Part shown: positions 17,675 through 29,294 of the stretch, in pieces
How the letters are laid out: the number at the start of each line of letters is the position of its first letter
Position numbering within the stretch: the stretch's first letter is position 1
Source: Paenibacillus sp. PL91
GTDB taxonomy: Bacteria; Bacillota; Bacilli; Paenibacillales; Paenibacillaceae
DNA: 64,000 bases
NCBI RefSeq assembly: GCF_012935325.2
Contig: NZ_JABBYG020000015.1
Span: forward strand, 62,001-126,000
Direction of reading: 5' to 3'
Made by a program: the position numbers and the translations under genes
Notes under the pieces: generated by a model
Seen by the model: the letters and a program-made list of their open reading frames with translations, nothing else
Told to the model about the DNA's origin: nothing
Databases searched by the model: none

Positions 17675-18361
17675 TTAGATCGTCCACTGCGAATGAACAA
17701 TTGCACTCACATACCAAGCTCCGTTTAATTCCTCAAGCACTAGAATTAGGCTCTCCCAATCCATGCCCTCATACTGGGGGTCAAAGCCGCTGAAATAATA
17801 ATCCATTACATAGCTCTCCGGATAAACATCCTTAATATTGACTATCGTATTGCCCGTACCTATGATTTGGTCTTCGCCTACGGTCTCCGGATTAATAAAA
17901 TCTCGATCATACACAAACTTGTCGTAATACTGCTGGAAGGTAAGCGCAATCGGCTCGCCTGAGCCGTCATAGGAGCCCCATTGATAAACAGTCGTGTCCG
18001 TTAATGCCGGCAATCCTGTGGCTGGAAATACTTTGGCAGTCGCAGTATCAATATGCGCATAGGGAGAGAATAATAGACCTTTATTGGGATGAATATAAGC
18101 TGCAAGTGTAGCCATATCATCTTCCTTTAATGCCAAAATAACAGCAGCTGCCGCATCTTGAGGAGTTGCTGCCTGCTCAGGCCCGCCATCATTAACTTTG
18201 TCGCTGGCAGTTGGTGTCGGCTTAGCAGCATCGGTGCTTTGATTTTGACCCGTATTCGTAGTTGTACCTCCATTACCCGGAGTAGTGTTCGTCTGGCCTG
18301 CATTCGTGCTGCAAGCGGATAGAAGCAAAAATAGCACGAAAACAGCTATCAACTTTTTCAT
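17675..18361 (-). CDS. Lipoprotein of unknown function
   Basis: A 228-residue lipoprotein whose signal peptide (MKKLIAVFVLFLLLSAC) ends with the lipidated Cys17. A low-complexity Thr/Asn/Gly linker follows, then a domain of about 165 residues with ALKEDDMATLAAYIHPNKGL and AHIDTATAKVF. The same kind of extracellular domain occurs in other Paenibacillus lipoproteins, but I cannot assign a function. The start at 18361 has GGGGG 8 bases upstream; an in-frame ATG at 18403 would give a poor signal peptide. Confidence 0.75.
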   Translation of the reverse strand: MKKLIAVFVLFLLLSACSTNAGQTNTTPGNGGTTTNTGQNQSTDAAKPTPTASDKVNDGGPEQAATPQDAAAAVILALKEDDMATLAAYIHPNKGLLFSPYAHIDTATAKVFPATGLPALTDTTVYQWGSYDGSGEPIALTFQQYYDKFVYDRDFINPETVGEDQIIGTGNTIVNIKDVYPESYVMDYYFSGFDPQYEGMDWESLILVLEELNGAWYVSAIVHSQWTI

Positions 18362-18479
18362 AAGCGATTCCCCCATTATTGTAAGTTTTAGTGTCTTCTT
18401 CAAGTCTGACGTTAATCGTACATAAAAGTTGCATGGGTACTTGTGGTATTTATTGTTGTCTGCTAAACTGTAAATGTTA

Positions 18480-19558
<1,079 letters not shown>

Positions 19559-19563
19559 CCTCA

Positions 19564-19586
19564 ATAGCAGGAGTTTTTCCAGTTAA
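19564..19586 (+). repeat. Diverged copy of the 23 bp dyad element
   Basis: The right arm TCCAGTTAA is identical to that of the dyads at 47052 and 47469, and the left arm reads ATAGCAGGA. It lies a few bases after the LacI-type stop codon. This shows that the element is dispersed and not confined to the 47 kb region. Confidence 0.5.
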
Positions 19587-19797
19587 CCTCCTTTAGAGCG
19601 GAGTGTGAAGAAGTGGTGTCATCGCTTCATCTGGCTAAGTCGCTTGCGGGTGCTTAGATTAGTTCAGATTAACTTATTTCGAAAATATCAAAAACGCTAC
19701 AGTGTCATAGAAGCGGCATGCGAGCTTTGCAAAGGAAGAATTTCATCAAGATCAGTCAAAGCAATGCTGAAGTAGGCTTTCGTAGCAAGTTTTTTTA

Positions 19798-19805
19798 AAA
19801 CGTTT
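19798..19805. promoter_or_regulatory. Possible LacI-type operator at the alpha-galactosidase RBS
   Basis: The palindrome AAACGTTT has the central CG typical of LacI-family operators and abuts the ribosome binding site TTAGGAGGG. An 8-base palindrome can arise by chance. Confidence 0.3.
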
Positions 19806-19820
19806 AGGAGGGTTATTATT

Positions 19821-22013
19821 TTGACTATTCAATATGATCAGCAGCGTTCATTATTTCATTTGCAATCGAAGGATACGAGTTATGTCATTCACATCACGAA
19901 AACAGGCTATCCCGCCCATATCTATTGGGGGAAAAAGGTTCGCGGCGTACAGCTGGAGCGTTTGTTCGAACTAACAGGCCGCGCATCCTTTACGCCTAGC
20001 ACGGAGCTTGACCAAATGGAATTGTCGCTCGATACGCTTCCGCATGAGTATCCGGCTTATGGCAACTCCGACTTCCGGATGCCGGCTTTTCAAGTCAAGC
20101 TGCCTAACGGCACAACCGTAACGGATTTGCGTTATGATTCGTATCAGATCATCAATGGAAAACCCGCGCTTGCCGGATTGCCGGCGACGTATGTGGAAAG
20201 CGACTCCGAAGCGCAGACGCTGGAGATCACGCTCAAGGATGATCTGACCGGCTTGTCTGTCATTTTGTCTTATACAGTATTTGAACATTACGATGCGATT
20301 ACCCGTTCGGCTAAAATCATCAACAACGGAAATGACACGCTGCAGCTGCAGCGCGCATTCAGCATGAGTCTTGATTTTGCGCATGACCGGTTTGAAATGC
20401 TGCAGCTCTCCGGCGCATGGATTCGCGAACGTCATATTCATAAACGCACACTCGTGCCTGGCTTACAGTCAATCGAGAGCCGCCGCGGCTCAAGCAGCCA
20501 TATGCAAAATCCTTTTGTCGCTTTGCTGTCGGAAGGCTCAACGGAGGATCATGGTGACGTGTACGGCGTAAACCTTGTATATAGCGGCAACTTCACTGCC
20601 GGCGTAGAGGTGGACCAATTCCATGCCGCGCGTCTATTCATTGGCATTAATCCATTTGATTTTAATTGGCAGCTGGAGCCGGGCGAGCAATTCCAGACGC
20701 CTGAGGCAGTAATGGTACATTCCGAGCACGGGCTCGGGGGCATGTCGCGCAGCTTCCACGACTTCTACCGCGCACGCCTCATTCGCGGAACGTTCCGTGA
20801 CCAAACGCGTCCGATTCTCGTCAATAACTGGGAAGCGACGTATTTCAACTTTAACGCGGATAAAATCGAAGATATCGCCCGCGCGGGCCAAGAGCTCGGC
20901 ATCGAGCTGTTCGTATTGGATGATGGTTGGTTCGGGAAGCGCGATAACGATACCACTTCGCTTGGCGATTGGTTCGTAGACCGCAACAAGCTGCCAAACG
21001 GCCTGGAGGATTTGGTCAGCCGCGTGAAGCGACTCGACATGCAGTTCGGCCTATGGTTTGAGCCGGAAATGATCTCGCCGGAGAGCGAGCTGTACAAAGC
21101 GCATCCCGACTGGTGCTTGCATGTTGAGGGGCGCAGGCGTACTCAAGCGAGACAACAGCTCATTCTCGATATGTCGCGCACGGATGTGCAGCAATACATC
21201 GTGAAGTCGATTTCGGATATTCTTTCAAGCGCGCCGATTACGTACGTGAAATGGGATATGAACCGCAACATGACGGAAATCGGCTCGGCACTGCTGCCAG
21301 CAGAGCGCCAGCGCGAAACGGCTCATAGGTATATGCTTGGCCTTTATGCTGTGCTTGAGGAAATTACGTCTTCGTTCCCGAATATATTGTTCGAGAGCTG
21401 CTCTGGCGGCGGAGGCCGCTTCGATGCGGGCATGCTGTATTACATGCCGCAAACGTGGACAAGCGACAACTCGGATGCGGTATCCCGCCTGAAAATTCAA
21501 TACGGCACAAGCATCGTTTACCCTGTAAGCTCAATGGGCGCTCACGTATCGGCAGTGCCTAATCATCAGGTTGGACGTATCACCTCGCTTGCGACGAGAG
21601 GAAATGTCGCGCTGTCGGGCAACTTCGGGTACGAGCTTGATTTGACTCAGTTTACGGAGGAAGAGAAGAGCGAAGTTAAGGAGCAGGTTGCACTGTACAA
21701 GGACGTGCGCCATCTGGTGCAATTCGGAGATTTTTACCGTCTGCTTAGTCCGTTCGACGGCAATGAAACGGCTTGGATGTTCGTATCCAAGGACCAAAGC
21801 GAAGCATTTGTTGTCTTCGTTTCGGTGCTGCAAGAGCCGAATCCGAAGCTCAATCGCTTCCGCCTGAAAGGGCTTGATCCGAATCGCGATTACAAGCTGC
21901 ATGGCGAAGAAACGGTATACGGCGGCGATCAGCTGCTTTATGCTGGCCTAGCTACACCGCAATTTTTTGGCGACTACGCGAGCAAAGTGTATCGTTTCCG
22001 CGCAGTGGAGTAA
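19821..22013 (+). CDS. Alpha-galactosidase, GH36
   Basis: A 730-residue enzyme that hydrolyses terminal alpha-1,6-galactose from melibiose or raffinose-type sugars. The full-length GH36 architecture is present: N-terminal beta-supersandwich, central TIM barrel and C-terminal beta domain. The nucleophile is in YVKWDMNR (Asp479) and the acid/base in WTSDNSDA (Asp549), close to the positions known for Geobacillus AgaA. The FESCSGGGGRFD loop is intact. There is no signal peptide, so it acts in the cytoplasm after uptake. Translation starts at a TTG, chosen because TTAGGAGGG lies 8 bases before it. The LacI-type gene upstream is the probable regulator. Confidence 0.95.
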   Translation: MTIQYDQQRSLFHLQSKDTSYVIHITKTGYPAHIYWGKKVRGVQLERLFELTGRASFTPSTELDQMELSLDTLPHEYPAYGNSDFRMPAFQVKLPNGTTVTDLRYDSYQIINGKPALAGLPATYVESDSEAQTLEITLKDDLTGLSVILSYTVFEHYDAITRSAKIINNGNDTLQLQRAFSMSLDFAHDRFEMLQLSGAWIRERHIHKRTLVPGLQSIESRRGSSSHMQNPFVALLSEGSTEDHGDVYGVNLVYSGNFTAGVEVDQFHAARLFIGINPFDFNWQLEPGEQFQTPEAVMVHSEHGLGGMSRSFHDFYRARLIRGTFRDQTRPILVNNWEATYFNFNADKIEDIARAGQELGIELFVLDDGWFGKRDNDTTSLGDWFVDRNKLPNGLEDLVSRVKRLDMQFGLWFEPEMISPESELYKAHPDWCLHVEGRRRTQARQQLILDMSRTDVQQYIVKSISDILSSAPITYVKWDMNRNMTEIGSALLPAERQRETAHRYMLGLYAVLEEITSSFPNILFESCSGGGGRFDAGMLYYMPQTWTSDNSDAVSRLKIQYGTSIVYPVSSMGAHVSAVPNHQVGRITSLATRGNVALSGNFGYELDLTQFTEEEKSEVKEQVALYKDVRHLVQFGDFYRLLSPFDGNETAWMFVSKDQSEAFVVFVSVLQEPNPKLNRFRLKGLDPNRDYKLHGEETVYGGDQLLYAGLATPQFFGDYASKVYRFRAVE

Positions 22014-22044
22014 AGCATTACATCGGTTGCATCGGATAAACAAT

Positions 22045-22090
22045 AAGGGCGTCTCAGAAGTTGATCCAACTTCCGGGACGCCTTCTTTTG
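22045..22090 (+). terminator. Intrinsic terminator of the alpha-galactosidase gene
   Basis: A long stem (GGCGTC / GACGCC with inner AGAAGTT / AACTTC) is followed by CTTCTTTT. Confidence 0.8.
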
Positions 22091-22107
22091 CTATGTATAG
22101 GGTTCGA

Positions 22108-22410
22108 CTAATACATGTTTGAAGCCGTTGTTGCTGCTGCAGCGATAATGATGATGAAAATGATGGCATAAATGACAAGAATGATTGCAGCCCATAGCAG
22201 GGACGCTTTAAAGTAGTTCTTTTTGGTTGGATTGCCTTCGCCAAATGCCCATACGAACATCATGATAATGTTTACGATGGGAATGATCATAATAAGGGTA
22301 GTGAGCATCCATTCTTTTACTGTAATAACTGGTGAAACAGGCTGCTGCGGATGGTAGTCGTATCCAGGCACACCCGTATTTATTGGGGGCTGCTGTTGAT
22401 ATGGATCCAT
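22108..22410 (-). CDS. Small membrane protein of unknown function
   Basis: A 100-residue protein with a Pro/Gln-rich N-terminus (YQQQPPINTGVPGYDYHPQQ). Two hydrophobic segments follow (~35-57 and ~70-92) with GEGNPTKKNYFKASLLWA between them. This plan is common in small Firmicute membrane proteins, but I know no function. AAAGGAGAG lies 6 bases before the ATG. It is convergent with the alpha-galactosidase gene. Confidence 0.75.
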   Translation of the reverse strand: MDPYQQQPPINTGVPGYDYHPQQPVSPVITVKEWMLTTLIMIIPIVNIIMMFVWAFGEGNPTKKNYFKASLLWAAIILVIYAIIFIIIIAAAATTASNMY

Positions 22411-22661
22411 TTATTTCTCTCCTTTGATTTGTTGTTTTTGTAACATTTTGTACACAAATTTATTATATATAAATTCTAACTGTTTACAACCCTTATTTTT
22501 GTAAAAAAAAGAAGCATATACAAAAATATTATTTAGATTGTCCAATATTATAGTTAAATAAATAAAGGGATTTTGTCGAATGTAAGGAAGACTACTATTC
22601 TATTAAACATAATTTTTACATTTTAGGTAGTCAAGTAGCCATTATATTTGGTGCATACCTC
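22411..22661. other. AT-rich divergent spacer
   Basis: A strongly AT-rich spacer between the small membrane protein gene and the MerR gene. Apart from the MerR promoter at its end I see no gene or repeat. Confidence 0.6.
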
Positions 22662-22692
22662 TTGCCCTTGACGCAGCGTCAAGGGTTATACT
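22662..22692 (+). promoter_or_regulatory. MerR-type promoter with palindromic operator
   Basis: The -35 TTGCCC (22662-22667) and -10 TATACT (22687-22692) are 19 bases apart, the long spacing typical of MerR-activated promoters. The spacer contains the palindrome CCCTTGACG / CGTCAAGGG (22665-22685) with a 3-base centre. It lies 23 bases before the MerR gene. Confidence 0.8.
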
Positions 22693-22714
22693 CTATTCCG
22701 GGAGGAGGAATAAA

Positions 22715-23527
22715 ATGGTGGAAAAAGATTCTCTTTATGCGATAGGCGTTTTCGCCAAGCTTACAGCGGTAACCGAACGAACGCTCCGCTATTATGACCG
22801 CAAGGGGCTGCTAAAGCCGTCCAGCCGAAATGCGCATGGACACCGTTTCTATACCGATCGGGACTTGATTCAGCTGCAAAAAATATTGACGCTTAAATAT
22901 TTGGACTTCTCGCTTGAGGACATTGCAGCTTATTTGGCTAGGCCGGAGGAGGACTTGCAGCATTCGCTCGCTTCGCAATATGAGATGCTTCAAACAAAAC
23001 AGCAGCATTTGGAGCGCGTGATCGAAACGATTGGACGCATGCAAAGGATTATCCAGGGAGCGGGCAAGGTTGATAGTGATTTGCTGCTTGTGTTTATTCA
23101 TAATATTCAGCATGAGGAGCATCAGAAGCAGTGGCTGTCTAAGCAAATGCCGCCTTCTTTTGTAGATGCGATCTTTATGGAAGGCATGGACCCGGAGAAT
23201 AGACTGGACATGGAGCGCAAAATAACAGCAATTGTCATAGAGCTGAAGGAGCATTATAAGCAAGGAAAACAGCCTCTGGATGAAGAGGTGCTCGCAAGCG
23301 GAAGGAAAATGGTTTCCCTTCTTGAGGAGATGCTTGGTCCTATTATTAGGGGATTAAATGAAGAAGAGCTTGCGCAAATAGAAGGGCTCGACGATCCTTC
23401 GCTCTCGATTGATCCTATTTTATTTCCAAATGTGTTCACGAAGGAAGAAGAGACCTTTTTGACTGTCGTATTCGAGCATCTTGAAGCTTTGAAAACGATG
23501 AAAGAGGGGAAATCAAATGAAGATTAG
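22715..23527 (+). CDS. MerR-family transcriptional regulator
   Basis: A 270-residue regulator. The N-terminal MerR winged HTH (IGVFAKLTAVTERTLRYYDR) is followed by a coiled coil (~85-115) and a ~150-residue effector domain of TipAS-like size. GGGAGGAGG precedes the ATG. It should activate its own promoter and the ABC exporter gene that overlaps its 3' end by 11 bases, probably on binding a drug-like compound. Confidence 0.9.
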   Translation: MVEKDSLYAIGVFAKLTAVTERTLRYYDRKGLLKPSSRNAHGHRFYTDRDLIQLQKILTLKYLDFSLEDIAAYLARPEEDLQHSLASQYEMLQTKQQHLERVIETIGRMQRIIQGAGKVDSDLLLVFIHNIQHEEHQKQWLSKQMPPSFVDAIFMEGMDPENRLDMERKITAIVIELKEHYKQGKQPLDEEVLASGRKMVSLLEEMLGPIIRGLNEEELAQIEGLDDPSLSIDPILFPNVFTKEEETFLTVVFEHLEALKTMKEGKSNED

Positions 23528-25289
23528 CGCTGAAGCTGAGAAATCGCAGGCAACTGCCAGCGTATCGCAATTTTTTAAGCTGATTGCAAAGCACAAGCCG
23601 GCTTCTATTTTGATAGCTGCTGCCATTGTATTAGGGCTCGGAGAGACGCTGCTTTCGCTGCTTATTCCGTTATTAACCAAAAATCTAGTGGATGAGCTGT
23701 CGCAGTCTACGATTCAGAAGGCTACTTTTGTAGTGCTGGGAGCCGTCTTTCTGGCTCAGACGATTATGTCAGGATTCACGGTCTACACCATGTCCTATGT
23801 AGGCCAGCATGTTATTGCCGGCTTGCGGCGCGAGGTATGGGAGCGGGTGCTGAGGCTGCCTGTTCCATTCTTTGATCGCAACAGCTCGGGCGAGACGATG
23901 AGCCGCGTGACAAACGATACGAATGTAATAAAAGATTTTATTATCGGGCATGTCATTTCGTTTCTGGGCGGCATTATTTCGATTATCGGCGGCGTGACTT
24001 TATTGCTGATGATCGATTGGAAGCTGACGCTGCTTATGCTGATTGCCGTTCCGGCTGCTCTGCTTGTTCTATGGCCGCTTGGGACCAAAATGTTCACAGT
24101 CTCCAAATCGATGCAGGATGAAACGGCGTTGTTTCAAGGGGATCTAGGCAGGGTGCTGTCCGACATCCGCCTTGTGAAGGCATCGCTGGCGGAGCCGGTT
24201 GAACTGCGCCAGGGCAGCTTGCGAATATCGCGGTTGTTTACATTTGGGCTGCAGGAAGCGAGAATTATGTCCGTTGTAACGCCATTAATGATGACTGTAA
24301 TGCTGTTGATTCTCGTAATCTTAATTGGATACGGCGGAGTGCGAGTCGCGCAAGGCACCTTAACAGGCGGCGAACTAGTTGCCATTATTTTATATATGTT
24401 TCAAATTGTAATGCCGTTTACGCAGATGGCGTCTTTTTTCACACAATTTCAGAAAGCGATGGGGGCTTCGGAGAGGATTTTAGAGCTGCTGGGCGAGAAG
24501 GACGAGCAGCATGGCGAGGCGGTGCTCACAGCTAACGAGCAAGCGACAGTCCAAACATCTTTGATCCAGTTTGATCGGGTAAGCTTTGGGTATTCGGAGG
24601 ACCGGCCGCTGCTGCATGCAGTCTCCTTTCATGCCAGGCAGGGGCAAGTCACCGCGTTTGTAGGTCCGAGCGGTACGGGCAAGACGACGCTATTCTCTCT
24701 GCTTGAGAGGTTCTACAATCCGACACAGGGAGAAATTACTTACGCAGGGGAGCCGATTGCGTCGATGCGCCTGGAGGATTGGCGCAAACGAATCGCATAT
24801 GTATCGCAGGATAGTCCCATGATGCAGGGCACGATTCGGCATAATCTCACTTATGGGCTGGAGCAAGTGGAAGAGGAGCGTATAAATGAGGCGGTGAAGC
24901 AGGCGAATTTGACGTCGTTTATTCATTCGCTGCCAAACGGCTATGAGACGGAGGTCGGAGAAAGAGGCGTTATGTTATCTGGCGGCCAGCGTCAGCGGCT
25001 GGCAATAGCGCGGGCTATTTTGCGAAATCCCGATATTTTGCTGCTGGACGAAGCGACGGCGCACTTAGACAGTGATTCCGAACAGCAGGTGCAGGAGGCT
25101 CTTCACGGGCTGATGAAGGGAAGAACGACATTAGTTATCGCTCATCGCCTCTCGACGATACGTGGCGCTAACCAAATTATTGTGCTGGAGAAAGGCGGGA
25201 TTTCGGGTCAAGGCTCACACGCGGAGCTGCTCGGCAGCCACCCTTTATATGCCAAGCTTGTTCAGCAGCAGTTCAGTGTCCAGCATTGA
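23517..25289 (+). CDS. ABC exporter, fused membrane and ATPase domains (BmrA/LmrA-like)
   Basis: A 590-residue half-transporter that works as a dimer. Six membrane helices occupy ~30-320. The nucleotide-binding domain has Walker A GPSGTGKTT, signature LSGGQRQRLAIA, Walker B ILLLDEATA and the switch histidine in VIAHRLST. It overlaps the MerR gene and is co-transcribed with it, which suggests inducible drug or peptide efflux. Confidence 0.92.
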   Translation: MKISAEAEKSQATASVSQFFKLIAKHKPASILIAAAIVLGLGETLLSLLIPLLTKNLVDELSQSTIQKATFVVLGAVFLAQTIMSGFTVYTMSYVGQHVIAGLRREVWERVLRLPVPFFDRNSSGETMSRVTNDTNVIKDFIIGHVISFLGGIISIIGGVTLLLMIDWKLTLLMLIAVPAALLVLWPLGTKMFTVSKSMQDETALFQGDLGRVLSDIRLVKASLAEPVELRQGSLRISRLFTFGLQEARIMSVVTPLMMTVMLLILVILIGYGGVRVAQGTLTGGELVAIILYMFQIVMPFTQMASFFTQFQKAMGASERILELLGEKDEQHGEAVLTANEQATVQTSLIQFDRVSFGYSEDRPLLHAVSFHARQGQVTAFVGPSGTGKTTLFSLLERFYNPTQGEITYAGEPIASMRLEDWRKRIAYVSQDSPMMQGTIRHNLTYGLEQVEEERINEAVKQANLTSFIHSLPNGYETEVGERGVMLSGGQRQRLAIARAILRNPDILLLDEATAHLDSDSEQQVQEALHGLMKGRTTLVIAHRLSTIRGANQIIVLEKGGISGQGSHAELLGSHPLYAKLVQQQFSVQH

Positions 25290-25335
25290 AGCAGCCTTTT
25301 TCCTAGTTTGGTAGGCCATTTGTAATTTTCTGTGA

Positions 25336-25373
25336 ATGAAAGGGTTTACAAGGCAATGTATGCTATGTATAAT
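25336..25373 (+). promoter_or_regulatory. Glycerol operon promoter with cre-like site
   Basis: The -35 TTTACA (25345-25350) and perfect -10 TATAAT (25368-25373) are 17 bases apart. ATGAAAGGGTTTACA (25336-25350) matches the CcpA cre consensus except for one core base and covers the -35, as expected for catabolite repression of a glycerol operon. Confidence 0.65.
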
Positions 25374-25411
25374 ACGAAACAAGTTAATAAGATCTGCTGG
25401 GAGAAACGGAG

Positions 25412-25491
25412 AACAGCCATTTTGAAGCAACTGCAATTGTCCTTTAGGGGGAACAAGCGCAGGTGCTAAAGGATGGCTGTTTATTTTTTTT
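25412..25491 (+). terminator. Leader terminator of the glp operon (probable GlpP target)
   Basis: The outer stem AACAGCCAT / ATGGCTGTT and inner stem TCCTTTAG / CTAAAGGA end in a run of eight T. It lies ~40 bases after the promoter. In B. subtilis a leader terminator in this position is read through with the help of GlpP and glycerol-3-phosphate. That mechanism is assumed here by analogy. Confidence 0.65.
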
Positions 25492-25555
25492 GGAGGTGAT
25501 GTAATCGCTTTGGAGATTTGAATCGTTCATACCTGGCTAAAAAGAGTATGTTCTT

Positions 25556-25575
25556 CTATTTATTACTTACAATAA

Positions 25576-25579
<4 letters not shown>
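25556..25579. repeat. Inverted repeat at the glpF deletion junction
   Basis: CTATTTATT and AATAAATAG form a perfect 9 bp stem around ACTTAC, ending where glpF homology begins. It may be a scar of the deletion or part of the incoming sequence. Confidence 0.5.
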
Positions 25580-27239
<1,660 letters not shown>

Positions 27240-27280
27240 AGGCTTAAGGCCATTTCGCAGCGCTTAATATGAACCAAAAG

Positions 27281-27613
27281 TGCTTGCGTCTGGAGCTGCT
27301 GCCATTCTCCATATCGGTTGTCCTCGTTCAGCCGGGCACCTACGATACTGGCATAGCAGCGAAGCATGTGTATCGCAGCAATCTCGATTCTCCTTATAGC
27401 CGTATGATCGAGCGCTTTAATCAATTCAATAAAAAGTCGGAGCAAAACGCTCCTGATCCGATTCATGTTGCGAATACGATTGTGAAAATATGCCATGCCC
27501 GCTCTCCAAAGTTCCGTTATACTTGCGGCAGTGACGCAAAGATGATTTTCCTCATGAAAAAAATGCTCCCATGGCGGACGATCGAATGGGTTCTCCGCAA
27601 AGCGCTTCAATAA
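27281..27613 (+). pseudogene. Short-chain dehydrogenase C-terminal fragment
   Basis: The frame reads CLRLELLPFSISVVLVQPGT, the conserved segment after the catalytic YxxxK of classical SDR oxidoreductases, and continues to a natural-looking C-terminus at 27613. The Rossmann nucleotide-binding half and the catalytic tyrosine are missing. An ATG at 27269 could start an open frame but there is no ribosome site. I read it as a truncated gene remnant. Confidence 0.7.
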
Positions 27614-27865
27614 AATTCCGAAGGGGACTTGTCGTTCCCTTGCTTTCTCCCTCTCTCACTGTAAGTAAGCGAGCACATTGAAATATTGTATATCGAAATA
27701 GAATTTATCTATTATGGGAGTGATTGACTGCGTTTGAACGAAGGTGATAGACTCATGTCAATAAATCCAACAAAACCTATTTGAATTATACAATATTCAA
27801 GCGAAAAGCTTTGTTAAGGCTGATAAAGCCTATTTCGATGAAATTTGAGAGGTGGAGAGAGAGCT
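27614..27865. other. Spacer upstream of the monooxygenase operon
   Basis: No gene. A candidate promoter TTGACT, 18 bases, TAGACT lies around 27724-27753. No known riboswitch pattern was recognised. Confidence 0.4.
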
Positions 27866-29263
27866 ATGGCGAAGCAAAAGAAATTAAGATTGGGTGCCAT
27901 ATTGCATGGTGCAGGAGGTAACTTCGCAGGCTGGAGACATCCAGATGCCGTAGCGGATGCGAGCGTTAATTTTGAATTTTATAAGCAGCAGGCGATTAAG
28001 GCGGAGGAAGGGAAATTCGACTTTCTGTTCATAGCCGACGGCTTGTATATAAACGAGAAGTCCAATCCCCATTTCTTGAACCGCTTCGAGCCGATTACGA
28101 TTTTGTCCGCGCTTGGCGCTGTCACTTCCAAGATCGGGCTGGTCGGCACCTTGTCTACCTCCTACAGTCAGCCGTTTACCGTATCCAGACAGTTTTCCTC
28201 CCTAGATCATATCAGCGGCGGGCGAGCGGGCTGGAATGTCGTTACGTCCCCTCTCGAAGGCTCAGCGCTCAACTACAGCATCCCTCTTGAGCAGCATCCC
28301 GACCATAGCAAGCGTTACCGCATTGCTGCCGAGTATTTGAAGGTGGCTCGCGGCCTATGGGATTCATGGGAGGATGATGCGTTTGTACGGAATAAGGAGA
28401 CCGGCGAGTTTTTTGATAAAAGCAAGCTTCACACGCTAAACCACGAGGGAGAGTTTTTCTCTGTCAAAGGGCCGCTCAATATCGCGAGATCGAAGCAGGG
28501 CCAGCCTGTCGTATTCCAAGCCGGCTCCTCAGAGAGCGGAAGGAATCTGGCAGCCGCCTCAGCCGACGCTGTATTTACGAATCACGAGACGCTTGAGGAG
28601 GCTAGAGCATTCTACCAGGATGTGAAGCGCAGAGCGGCGGAGCTCGGACGCTCGTCCGAAGAGATTCTTATATTTCCGGGGATTGGCGTTATTGTAGGGA
28701 CGACGGATGAAGAAGCAGAGCGCAAATACGAAGAAGTCGCTCAATTGATCAGCGTCGATAATGCGCTCGATAATTTGGGACGATTTTTCGAGCATCATGA
28801 TTTCAAGCAGTATCCGCTGGACGGACCGTTCCCTGAGCTTGGCGAGCTCGGCAAAAACAGCTTCCAAAGCACAACGGACAAAATCAAGCGGGAGGCGAAG
28901 GAGCAGAACTTAACGCTGCGTCAAGTTGCGCTGCGCGCGGCAACGCCAAGAACGCCGTTCATCGGAACGCCGGAGAAGGTGGCCGATCTGATTCAAGCGT
29001 GGTTTGAGCAGGGAGCTATCGATGGTTTTATTATCGGAGCGGGCGTACCGACGGGGCTGGACGAATTTGTGGAGCTAGTCATTCCGGTACTGCAGCAGCG
29101 CGGATTATTCCGCACTAATTATGAGGCGGATACGCTGCGCGGCAACCTTGGCCTTGCTATTCCTGTTAATCGCTATACGGAGCAGCGTCATCAGCAGTTG
29201 AAAGCCACGGAGGATCAAGCGGCCTCTGAAGCTGCGGCGGCGCAGGCAAACGGAGCAGTGTAA
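27866..29263 (+). CDS. LLM-class flavin-dependent monooxygenase (NtaA/SnaA/DszA type)
   Basis: A 465-residue FMNH2-dependent monooxygenase of the luciferase-like NtaA/SnaA/SoxA(DszA) group. Family features are the opening [20 protein letters not shown], then [19 protein letters not shown] and [16 protein letters not shown]. Such enzymes cleave C-S or C-N bonds in imported organic compounds using reduced FMN supplied by a separate reductase, and none is seen here. The ATG at 27866 follows GAGAGGTGGAGAG. It heads the importer genes that follow, so it probably acts on their cargo. Confidence 0.88.
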   Translation: MAKQKKLRLGAILHGAGGNFAGWRHPDAVADASVNFEFYKQQAIKAEEGKFDFLFIADGLYINEKSNPHFLNRFEPITILSALGAVTSKIGLVGTLSTSYSQPFTVSRQFSSLDHISGGRAGWNVVTSPLEGSALNYSIPLEQHPDHSKRYRIAAEYLKVARGLWDSWEDDAFVRNKETGEFFDKSKLHTLNHEGEFFSVKGPLNIARSKQGQPVVFQAGSSESGRNLAAASADAVFTNHETLEEARAFYQDVKRRAAELGRSSEEILIFPGIGVIVGTTDEEAERKYEEVAQLISVDNALDNLGRFFEHHDFKQYPLDGPFPELGELGKNSFQSTTDKIKREAKEQNLTLRQVALRAATPRTPFIGTPEKVADLIQAWFEQGAIDGFIIGAGVPTGLDEFVELVIPVLQQRGLFRTNYEADTLRGNLGLAIPVNRYTEQRHQQLKATEDQAASEAAAAQANGAV

Positions 29264-29294
29264 TTTAAATAGAAGGAACGGGGGAGATTTTGAG

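Noticed and set aside
25492-25530. Intact glpF start with a short product
   Set aside because: After GGAGGTGAT no GlpF N-terminal homology follows and the nearest frame stops within a few codons.
27269-27613. Functional small protein starting at the ATG at 27269
   Set aside because: No ribosome site, and homology begins in the middle of an SDR fold, so a truncated remnant is more likely.
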